Positions 40,701-53,100 of a DNA stretch of 64,000 nt are shown here, in pieces. This DNA is from Sipunculus nudus (taxonomy: Eukaryota > Annelida > Sipuncula > Golfingiida > Sipunculidae). Below the pieces are notes generated by a model that searched no databases, was not told the DNA's origin, and saw only the letters and a list, made by a program, of their open reading frames with translations. The DNA is taken from the NCBI GenBank assembly GCA_026874595.1, contig CM049320.1:29316714-29380713 (forward strand). Direction: 5' to 3'. A program made the translations under genes and the position numbers. The first letter of the stretch is position 1. Each line of letters begins with the position of its first letter.

Positions 40701-43700
40701 ACTGCAGCACTAGAGATGCTCAAGTACACTGTGTTTGCAGGTAAAGGTAAATCAAAATAAAAGCGTGGATTACTTCAAAGGCATTGTCAACAGTAATTCA
40801 GCTTTAGAAGATCTCATTTACATTGTGATAGCATGAAATGAATCTAAAAAAAATATCTAAAATAATTTATGGATTATGTCAGAGGATTTTTCCTTAGTAT
40901 TTCAGCACGAGAGGGGCCCTCAATTACTCTGTATTTGGAGATAATGTAAATATTAAAAGTATATGAAAATTCAGGAAAACCTTAGCTCTGCAAATTCTAA
41001 AATACAAGTAGACTTTAATCAAAAATAGTTGCAAACTATATAATAGTTTCATTAAGGCATTTTCAACAAGTCTGTGGCACTTTAGGGGTTCAAATACATT
41101 GGTATATAATTTTATGTTGATATTTGCATCTGACATTGATAGTGAATTTATATATTTTTGTTTATTAGGTGTTTTGGCAGCCATCACTTGGCCCATGGCT
41201 TTGATCAGTGCGGCCAACGTGATTGACAACCCGTGGAGTGTGTGTGCAGAAAGAGCTGCCCTTGCCGGGAAACACATGGCTGATGTCTTGTTATCTCGTG
41301 TTCAGGTAGGATTGGTGGCACTGTCAATTGAATGAGGATGAAGTTAACCTTATGATAAGAATGAAATGTTATTCTTAACCTTCCAGATTGCAGCCCCATC
41401 TATCAGGAACTATGTAAACAAACCATTAATAGGTAATATTCTATAACCATAGTCCTGCACTGTCCAATTTTCCAGTGGACATCAATTGACATACCATATT
41501 TCCTTGGTTAGACACTGGGCCTTAAATAGTCTCATGCCGTATTTAGTAGCCGGGTTTAATCAATGTCAAAGAAAAATAAACGCTGGCCTTAAATTGACCC
41601 CGGGTCTTTTTCTGAGGCCTGGTACCAGAGAAGTTTCAATGTTTACCGCCATGTCTTTTCCCAGCATTATAATGTGTATATGTACAGGTGATATTGACTG
41701 GAGGAGAAACTTGTATAAATTTTTGCTATATGTGTGTGATAATAAAATGTTTAATTCCTCTATAAATGTTTCTTAAACTCGTGTGGCATGCCTATCTTAT
41801 CCATACTGGGCAGCAAATATTTGCGATTTGTTCATCATGATTACAGTTTATCACCAATCTTAGCAAATGTAAGGAAAATATAATGTCAGCAGTGTTGTGG
41901 CTATCACTAAGACAAGCACTATCACCAATGAGTGTCCGGCTAAATTGCATCCCTTGCTTTTTAGTGTGTTTCGAATGTCACCTGGCCTCGTGAGCTCTTG
42001 CAGTTAGCTTTTTATAGACACTGCAATATCCCTCCCTGTGATTCCTCATAATTGTTGTTTTGATATCCTATTGCAGAGCTTTAGCGTGACAATATGATAT
42101 CTTAGGATATTTCGAAAACACAATCCATTTATCGGCAATGTTCTTAATTGCTTCCCAAAGTGCTAGTGACCAGTGGGTTTGTTGTTTCGGCAGGTTATTT
42201 TGTGATTTTGTCTGACAAACTTTATAATGTGTTTTTCAAATAAACGCAGGCTTTGTTTAGATGCTGGGTCAAAGCCAGGTCTGAAAAAAAAATGAATGCC
42301 TGGGTGTCTGATCAAGGAAATATGGTATTAATCATGCAGTATTTTTCTAATTGCTTTGATATTTCTTCCAAAGATAAACAATTGACACATTCAGAAATGT
42401 GTGAGTAAAATTTGTTAAGAAGATATGATCAAAATGATTAGGACATATTTGAATGATAATAATGTATGGAACATAATTATTTTGTGGTGTACATTGAGGC
42501 AAGACACAATTGATTTAAAAAAAAAAAATGCGATCATGATGTCCATGCAGGATATCTTGGCTGCTTGTTCATCTATTTAATTTCAGGGAATTGATTTATG
42601 CTGGCACCTGGTATATGAATTTGCTCATATGAATACCAGGATAATTCCTGAATTTGAATATAGGAATTTGGGGCTAAGGTAGACATACCCTGTCAGAGTT
42701 CTGTCATTTTCCAGCTGTGTCAACTGTACTCCTGTTTCTCCACAGGGTAAACGTCCTGTGACACTTGTTGGGTTCAGTGTTGGAGCTCGTGTTATCTATT
42801 ATTGCTTACAGGAGATGGCCAAACGCAAAAGTAAGTGTATATTGGAGACATTATTAAATAAGATAAAGGGACACCTATGATATCTTTACAATATTACAAT
42901 TAGAAAGAGGTTTCAGAGAAAGTGCATTAAGACTCTGAAATCCTGTCTCTTGGTTATGTTTGAATATTAATTAATATTTATAATAGTTATGAAATAGACT
43001 TGGGATTTTTTTTAAAGTGAGTTGGAAAGAAATTTAGAACATATGTTACTGTAATTTGGTTGAAAAGTGATTGTAGATTTGTAATCTAAAGTCACTGTAA
43101 AACCAGTCATTCCTTTTTATTTCTATCTTTAGTTTCCCTTTACAGTAAATTCAACAGATGCATTTCATAAAAAGATGATTTGTGAGAGTCAAATTTAAGG
43201 AAATTGATAATGAAAAAAAACCACACCAGGTGACACATGGACTTAAATATTTCAGTGTTGTATCATAAGGAGGTGTTTTAAGTGCCTTGGAAAATAATAC
43301 AAAACATCAAAGTTGATTCAAAGTAGTCATATACAGTAAGTTGTACTTATGTTATTTGTCATAGTCTTTAAAGTAGTCACAGCATGATAGGTAATATTCA
43401 TGGAACTGGTAATATGTGCATTTACAAAGGTTAAATTTATTGATCATACTTCATTAATATATCTTTCAATAAATATTTCTTATTTTTCAGACTGTGAAGG
43501 TATAATTGAGGACGTAATTATGCTGGGTGCCCCTGTTCCTGGAGATGCTGTTTCTTGGCAGGTCATGGGTCGCATTGTTTCTGGGAGGATTGTCAATGGC
43601 TACTGCAGGTACACCCTTCACCCAGGAGTTGTTTCCACTCAATATTAACCTCTTCAAGTGTGGGAAGGCCAGAACTACTTTACTAAACTGTCCAACTTTT

Positions 43701-44086
43701 AAAATTAAAATTTTCCTCATTTCAAGGAAATAACTTCTGATTACATTTCACCTGTGCACCCATACAAAAATAATACTTATTCTGTAAAATCCTTACCACA
43801 AAACACCCATGTTTATGTAATCTGCCTTGAAACTGTTCTTTACTCGAGGTATTTGTACAGACTAAAGTACCCTCTTAACTACTTTATACCTCCTCTATAT
43901 CTGTATATAGGAGCCCCAGTGCATTCTGGGCAATTGATTCTATACATGTAACAGCAGAGTCATGCTCTTGTGTGTCTGATTCTGTCCAGCTTGCTGCAGC
44001 TAAGTGTGCGATTAACTTTAGTTACCTTAAGAATGGTACATCTTGACCAGTTGTTCATGATATATATATATATAGATATATATATT

Positions 44087-44124
<38 letters not shown>

Positions 44125-47100
44125 ATTATATATGTGTGTGTGTGTGTGTTGCATATATACAGATCTTAAGTTGTTGTAGGAAATGAATGAAATACTTTTA
44201 AATCCAACAATACAAAGGTTTCAAACAAAATCACCTTTGTGTACAATATTATAAGATCAGTTGTGAATTCAGAGGTTTTTTAAATATGACTGTAGTCAGA
44301 CATTTTATTGTATCCTGCGCTTTTATTTAAAATTATTTACTTTTTTTATGAATAATATGCAATCATATAACTCTTTCAATTATTTTTAGCTCAGCTGACT
44401 ATATGTCATCTGAGCTATAGTCATCTGTCTGTCTCTATCTGTTAGACTGGCAAGTTTTAAAACCATTAGACCTAAGAATCCAAAATTAGACATTCTGTTA
44501 GATGTCCCCAAGATCTCCTACAAAACCAAAAACTGGGCCACTGCGACTTTGTTCCTGTGAGATATTAAGGAAAAACCTAAATTTTCCATTAAAAACCCAG
44601 TGTTGCTCCTAGAGCGCGGCATTGCCGCAATTTTATTGGCCGTGTCCCTTTATTTTTAGGCAGGCGCGTCCAAGTGGACGCACTGTTTTCGCATGTGTCC
44701 CTCATAATTTAAATTATGCGACCCTTAAATGAACGTAGTTACATGAAAATTTATACAGATTGAAAAAAATTGATGTACGTATCCCTTCAGAAAGATTTGG
44801 GGAAATCCTCTGGTATCTGAATCCCTGATAAAACTATACGCGGGATTACATAATACACACAGGTTTAATGGTCACACCATTGATGTCTTGAATGCATTGC
44901 CTCAGGGTTGGTCCATACACACAGAGGTGTTGCAGCTTTTCTGACAAAGATAGATGTTCTAGTGGTCGGAATAAAGTTGCAAGCGAGCGTCCAGTGCTCG
45001 ACACTGACGTGATTTTCTTGAGCCTACGTAGTCTCACGATAATGTATTTTAATTATTCTTAAACATGAATATGAAAAAGCAGATATTTTTAGGATTTATC
45101 GAAGTTTAGAAGGTGCGACCTGGTCAATATTTACGGCGTTCTACCCCTAAGTTAATCCGCGAAGTACGGTTAGAAACTCGTCTGCCCAGTTTTCGAAAGT
45201 TCGCGTGTCTTGTCAAGCAGTTCTCAACGACGTTAGACTGTTTTTTTGTAATCAGATCGATCATTTCATTATAATGCCTTAGATTACTTTACTACGATAA
45301 GCCAGACGATTATTTCCCTCAAAGCACTTAGGTTAGGTCTTCCACAATGATCTCAAACAATTTGCCTGTATAGTGACATCGTTTCATGGCAGGCCAGCCA
45401 ACCGACGGCCCCTCTTTTTTTAATGCATATTCCTATTCTGGACTGAACAGGTCATAAGCTTTAATTTGAATAGAAATTCCCTCGTTCGTAGAGCCTCAGG
45501 GTCACGTGATTTTGCTGCAGCCCGGTACGAAATTAAGCCCAAGCCGGGGAATATACTTCTTCGAAAATGTGATGTTTCTTGTGACTAAATGACTCACTAT
45601 CGCAGTATATAATCAATATGTAAATGTCATGATTAAGAAGAACCGATCTATGTTGTTATCGGTTGCTTTATATTTCTCGGACCAATAATGCAGACGTTTT
45701 AAAATCATTTGATACTGGTCAAACAAGTATAATATGGCGGCTATCGGCAGCATATTTTCCCAGTTATTGTATTCCTTTCATTCTTGTCAAACTAAAATTT
45801 TATATTAACATGCCCGTAACAGACTTTAACAAACTGACCTCGTACCACGGCAACTTTCGCTGGTGTGGTTGACTTTCTTAATAGCCTCTCTTTATAACAT
45901 TAATTGACGGTGAATAAAACCTTGTGTAAATGTTTGTTTTATCCCCGTTAACTGAGTTGTTCAAAACATGTTTCGATACTGACTTGCCACTTTGAATGGT
46001 ACAAGCTGACTCAATCAAAGATGATTGTGTGTGAGCAATTTGCAATCTGTACATGGTCATCTATGTATAATGTTGTTATTGAGACAAGAATTTACTAGAC
46101 TTAAGTTTTATGAAGACTTGAGATAGGTGACCTGTAATATATTTAACAATTCCAGCCTTTACAATACCTATTATTCATTTCAAAATGCGCAAGACTTAAA
46201 ACATTCATATAACATTGATTATTTTAACATAAAAATTGCTTCGAAGAACGTGTCCCCACCTAATTTTGGTTTGACCCCCAGAAATTTCATCAAGGGGCCA
46301 GGTGTCCCTTTGTGTTTCATGCCTAGGAGCAACACTGAAAACCTATTATCACACTTCAGGACTGCCTAATTTAAATACCACTCATCTGTTTTTAGCTCAG
46401 CTGACTATAAGTCGTCTGAGCTATAGTCGTGGTCCATTGTCCATCGTCCGTCCAGCTGTCTGGACGTCCATCGTCCGTCCGTTAACAGGGCATGTTTTGA
46501 AACCAGCGGACCTACGATTCCAAAATTTTGCATACCATTAGATGTCCCCAAAATCTCCTACCATACCAAAAATTGAGTCATTAGGACTTGGTTCCTTCGA
46601 GATATTATGGAAAAACCTCCATTTTCCATAAAAAAGCCATTGTTACACTTCAAGGCTGCCTAATATCAAAACCACTGATCTGTTTTTGATCATATTTAGT
46701 ATTCATATTCTTCCATACATTTTTAATTAACATACAAAAAATTTTATCAGTGTTGGGTATTATTTTGAAGTCATGGGCCAAAATATAATGCAATTTTAAA
46801 AAATCAAGAAATATATTTACTCACCTGACATGAGAATTGCTGAAGCTGGAGACTTTTTTCAGGAATATAAATGTATTTAATCAAGATTGAATTGTTCTCC
46901 CCATAATTAGATCTGAATTTTGCAAATTTTTCAAGTTATTAGCATAAATAAAAAATCAATACCTTAAATTTTGTCCAACTTTGGCAATGGCATGTTTTTT
47001 CCCTGTAAGCACTGTTGATTTAATTTTCACAGCATATATACATAAGGATTTAATCTTTTAAATTCTGAAATTTCAGAGGAATTGATTGAAAAGAGTAGCT

Positions 47101-50100
47101 TTTATTCAAGTTTTTATACACCATGTCAAGTGTTGTTTACATCTAGCCCACCTAGTAGTACAGCCTTCACTTGCATTATGTAACCCACTCCAGGCAGCTT
47201 GCCTTGGCTCAGCTTGGCCACTACCAGCCGGCTTCCCCTCTCATCTGCCCTGCACTCCCCCCCCCCCAGATGGTGCATAAACTAGATGAATGTTATTATT
47301 TTCTGTATTTGATTCATTCTTATTCTAGGCTATGCTACATTTTAGATTTTGTATTGTTCCACCAGGGTTACAATGATTAAAGTGCACATTTAATTGTGCC
47401 CACAAAAAGGTGTATTGCTATGAAAGTGTGGATGTTCATCAGATAAGTAATTCCTTGCTTCAGAAGAGTAAAAACTTCACCAGGTGTGAAATTGACTATT
47501 AATTCCAGTTATAAATTAAAGCTGAGATAGTAATTACCACAATGATATTGTTTGTCCCTCATTCAACCAACAGTGTGTATACTTTATTTGAAAAGATGTT
47601 TTATTTTATCAAATTTACTGAATCTTTTATTTTATCTCAGTGAATAAAATTAAGCATGTACTGAAATCTCCAATGTGCAAAACTTTTAATAGGGATTCAA
47701 GGAATAATCTTGTAGATGCTATGTTATGGCATTATTTTCTGTTAAATTCAGCTTGATTTTAAAATAATGAAATATATGTGTATGCATAATATGACCCAAT
47801 ATGAGCTACACTCTGGATATATTATGATTGCAACTTTTGCAACAATTCTAATATTTTAACTTATATTTTCAGTTTTTAGCTCAGCTGACTATAAGTCATC
47901 TGAGCTATAGTTGTGGTCCATTGTCCGTCGTCCGTCCGTCTGTCGGACCGTCCGTCTGTCCGTCCGTCCGTCCATAGATGTGGCACGTTTTGAAACCGTA
48001 AGACCTAGGAATCTAAAATTCGGCATAATGTTAGATGTCCCCAAGATCTCCTACCAAGCCAAAAACTGGGTCTTTGCGACTTCGTTCCTTTGAGAAATTA
48101 AGGAAAAACCTCAATTTTTTATTAAAAACCTATTTTCACACTTCAGGACTGCCTAATATCAAAACGACTCATCTGTTTTTCCTCATATTTACCATAAATA
48201 TTCCTCTATATAGTTCCTATGTACATGCCTGAAATTATGTCTGTATTATATAATTTAAAAAAGTTATGGGCCCAAACATAATGCATTTTGTAAAAAATCA
48301 GGAAAGATATTTGATCACTTAACACAAAACACGTTAAAGCTATGGACTATTTTTCCTGTAATATAACTTAAATTAATCAAAATTAAATTGTATACCCAAA
48401 ATTAGATCAAAATCTTTTAATTTTTTAAAATATTAACAAAAATAAAAAATTGGTACCTTAAATTTAGCCCAACTTTGACCATGGCACGTTTCTTTCCTGT
48501 AAGTACTGTGGATTTAATTTTCACAGCATGTTTTTGTTAGCATTTTGTCTGTTAACTCCAAAAATTTGAAACCAGTTGATCAAAAACTGTAGATTTTATT
48601 CAAGTTTTCAAACACCATGTAACATATTGTTTACATCAAGCTAGTGTTATGCAGTTTGCAAGAGCTCAGCTCCCCAGCTTCAGCTCTCAGTTCCTAAAAT
48701 TTAGCATACAATTAGATGTCTCCAAAATCCCCTACCATGCCAAGAACTTGGTCACTAGGACTTAATACCTTCGAGATATTAATGAAAAACTTCATTTTCC
48801 ATTAAAAACCCATTGTTACACTTCAAGACTGCCTAATATCAAAACAACTGATCTGACTTTAATCATATATAATATACATATTTTTCTATACATTCTCTAT
48901 GCACATGCCAGAAATGATGTCAGTATTGCGTAATTGTTTTAAGTTATGGGCCCAAACATAATGCACTTTGTAAAAAATCAAGAAATATATTTACTCCCTT
49001 AACAAGGAGATTGCTGAAGCTAGAGATTTTTTTGTCAGGGATGTAACATTATTTAATCAAGATTCAATTGAATACCCAAAATTAGTTCTGAATTTTTCAA
49101 ATTATATAAGTTATTAGTATAAATATAAAATAAGTACCTTAAATTTTGCTCAACTTTGACCATGGCATGTTTGTTTCCTGTGAGCACTGTTGATATAATT
49201 TTCATGTCATGCACACATAAGGATTTCAGCTTTTTAGTTTAGAAAGCTGAAAGAAATTGGCCAAAAATTGTAGCTTTTGTTAATGTTTCTATGAGACCAT
49301 GTCAGACCTTGGCCCTCTCCAGCCCCTCTTGAGTCACCTGTATGTTGACCTTGTTGAACTTTCAGCAAATTATGCTTGCTTGAGGCGAGGCATAAACTGG
49401 GGCTCCAGGCAGCTTATTATATAATGGCCAGCCACAGTTGATCCAGGTGTCCAACCCAACTCATCTAGTAGTTTTAACCAACAACATAACAATAAACAAT
49501 AAATTAATAAATTTTTATTGGTTTTTAATAACAAATTAAAGAAAAATAGAAAAGGAATTTGTTAGTTTATAATAACAGGAAATTAACTTGCAAGTTACTG
49601 ATGATATAAGAATCTTGTATCGATGGATAGAATGTCATGTATTCCAAATAACACCATGCAGTCACCTATGGTATTTTTCAGTTCAATTTTAATGATAAAA
49701 AAGTAAATCATGTTATTCATTACTAATGATTGGGGATCATATGAAGGAAATTAATGATAGACAAAGATGCAGTTGATAATATTAATCTAGATTCCTACTG
49801 TGTCTAGTGTGTACATTGATGTGAAATTAGTTCAAAATGAATATATTACATTTATTTTTTTAAATATAAATAAAAGCCATAAAACCAGGTACTTATGATC
49901 ATTATTTAAATGTGTTAATTTTGTATATTCTGGATTCTCAACATCATTGTTTGGTGAAAACTGAATTAATACCTGACATTGTGTGAATAATTTGCAATTG
50001 TATTAAAATACGAATATGAATATGTACTCCATTATAAAATTTCTTGCATAAAGAACGGGAATTCAGGTAAAAATGAAAGTATATGAATACCAGTGCAAAT

Positions 50101-53100
50101 ACTTTCAAAATGTATTCATGAATACATTCATGAATATATTCTTTAATATTATTTTAATAATCATTTCAGTTATATTTCATTTAAAAAATCATAAGATTCT
50201 CTTATTATTTTTAATAAAAATTATATTTGGGACAATATTTGTAATTTTGTTAATTAATAGTTCAACTCATATTATATGTTCTGCTTATAAGTTATATGGC
50301 CAAGACAAAATCTGTGTGACAATAGTACTCCATTTGTTAATAAAATAAATGAAATCAATCCTCTTCCCTGTCTCCAAAGATACTATCAAAATCATACACA
50401 AGCTAAACAACAACAACTCATAATACAGCTTATATTTATTACCACACAAAACCAGCACGTGAATCATATCTAAATCATATTTTTTTATCATATATAACAG
50501 CTGAGCGCCGTGACCCATAGGTCCCTTGTTTTTACTCTAGATATATAATGATTGCAATTTTTGCAACAGTTCTAATATATTAACTTATATTTTCAGGTTT
50601 TTTTATAAAAAATTTATAAAACTTGTAAATAAAAAATAATGATTCAGATTAAAACTTTTAATGGAAAAAGTGGATTTGCTAAAAAATTGGCTTATATATA
50701 AAAATTAAATGCATTATTCCCTTGAAAATGAAATAAAGGTATTAGTCCATTCTGTCCACTTGCCTGTCCATCTGTAAATTTCATATGCATCACATTATCT
50801 CAAAACTTTTACTGTTTTTCTTCATGACAGTCTTGTCAGAGTATTAGTTTGCAATCAAATATTTAGAACTTTACTATAACCAAGTAGGAGGGCCCTTTTC
50901 CTCTTAGCTTCTCATATTCTTATATAAATGAAAAACATTACAATAGAATATTTTGCATATATTGCATTTGCAAAAATTTCAAACTTCAGCTGAGCGCTGT
51001 GACCCATGGGTCCCTTGTTCTTTATATTTTCCATAAATATTCCTCTCTATATTTTCTATGTACATGTAAGAATATAAGTTAGTAGTTCTCAATTTGTAAA
51101 AGTTATTGGCCCAAATATAATGTACTTTGTAAAAATCAGGAAAAATATTTATTTCACTTAACTTGACAAGTGTTGATGCTAGAGACTTTTTTTCAGTTAT
51201 ATATATTTATTTAATCAAGATTCAATTGTATATTCAAAATTAATTCTGAATTTTGTAAATTATTTTAAGTTATTAGCATTAATATAAAATCAGTACCTTA
51301 AAGTTTGTCCAGGTTTGACCGTGGCACGTTTTTTCCTGTAAATACATTTGATTTAATTTTTCCAGCAGGTACACATAGGTAATTAATCTGTTAAATTCCC
51401 CCCCCCCCTCCCCCTTGCCTATTGCAATATTGGTTATTCTTTGAACTGTATTTCTTTAATTGTAAAGCTGTTTCCACTCCAATGTACAAAACATTTCTTG
51501 AGTAATCCAGAAGATGCCATGTTGTGGTAATGTAGCATTTTTAAAGAAATTAATTTCCATTATAATCATTTAATTAAAATATCAATAAACGCATCAGTAG
51601 GCATAATTTGATAATATATGAGCCAAATCATGGATAAATAGAGGCTAAATTTAGAATTGGGAATTCTGAATAAAGTACTTTTTTTCAGATATGTATTGTT
51701 TTGCAAATTCAAAAAGTATATTTCATAAAAAAAATTACATCTGTGTGCATATTGTGATGTCACCTGACCAAATTAGCTTTAGTTTTTTATTCAATTTAGA
51801 ATTGTTAATCAACTTAAATATTCAGATATATATTTTATACTGTAAATGTATAGTGATATTTATTTACTTGGAAAAGAAAAAGATGTAATAAAAAACTAGC
51901 TGATAGACCCGGTATACCGGGCTTATTACCGGGGTTGGGGAGATTTCTTAACTGAGATGTGAAATGTTGGCTATTTTTTTTTTATTCTAAACGTGAACAG
52001 AGAATATAGGTTTTCATTTTGGCACGACAGCAGAATGACTGGAGCACCTCTCTGAGGCACAACACTTCTGTGAACAGAAAGTTTTATGTCCAGCTGCTTG
52101 TATCTTAATTTTGCAACTTAGGCCTACTTTTAAATTACATGAATCCTAAACATACCATCCGTCCGTATAAACTGATAACCTGGTGGAGACAGTGCATGAG
52201 TGATCCTGCAGTCGCTCCAATATTTTTAACATTTATTTTGTGGGGCTGTCCACGTTTCAAGATAATTATACCCCGGTATGTTTACATTGAAGACCTGTTC
52301 AGTGATGGTGTTTACATTGCAAACCGGAATGAGACATGGGGGCATTCAGGTTTTCGATGATATTTGACTGTATTCTATCATTGGACGTATAAAGATTAGG
52401 TTGATGTGAGGAACACATGAAAGATTTATTAAATGTACGTTGCAAGGAAACTGTTCCTGAAGAAAGAAACAGAAATATGCATACCTCGTAAGTAGCAGAA
52501 GCGGACCCAACGGGACTCCATGCAGAGGGTCTGTATTCATTTTCAAATGCCGCAACCTTTTTACATCGTATCAGACATATTTTGAGGCCTGAAACCCCAG
52601 ACACTACTCCACCCCACCCCACCCCACCCAACCCAACCCCACGCCTGTGCGTGAAATTGGGACCTTGAATTAGGTTTTGTCATTATTCCTCCTGGGTTGA
52701 ACATTCCATTTCATAAAGCGAGAAACATGTGTTTTTCTCTTTTACCGACAACGCATGTGGGTGAGAGCCTCATTCAAATGAAAGGGCCGACAGGCTCAAA
52801 TCCCTCACTGAAAGCAAGCGTTATTCATATGAAGAATAGTAGTGTTTGAGGTTGAATGAACACGATGCATGAGTTCCGGTCATTGCCGAAGGCAGTTCGG
52901 CTGTGCTCGGTATTCCCTTTGTGCAAGTCAGTAATAACAGAAAAATCACTCAAAATTATATGTACATTAAAAATTATTTATTCACATATCGCATATATCA
53001 CTGCGGGTATAATAACCTTTAAAATAATGTAAGCACACTATTGTACACGACACGGTTTTAGAGAACATTGCGAACAGACGTGAATCGAATTCATTTTATA

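Noticed and set aside
39646-40742. CRISPR-like array of regular repeats
   Set aside because: There are no distinct spacers. Whole units are identical and derive from an exon of a eukaryotic gene.
52299-52631. 110-residue minus-strand frame with a Gly/Trp/Val start
   Set aside because: The N terminus is translation of the (CCCCA)n stretch. The remainder shows no family resemblance.
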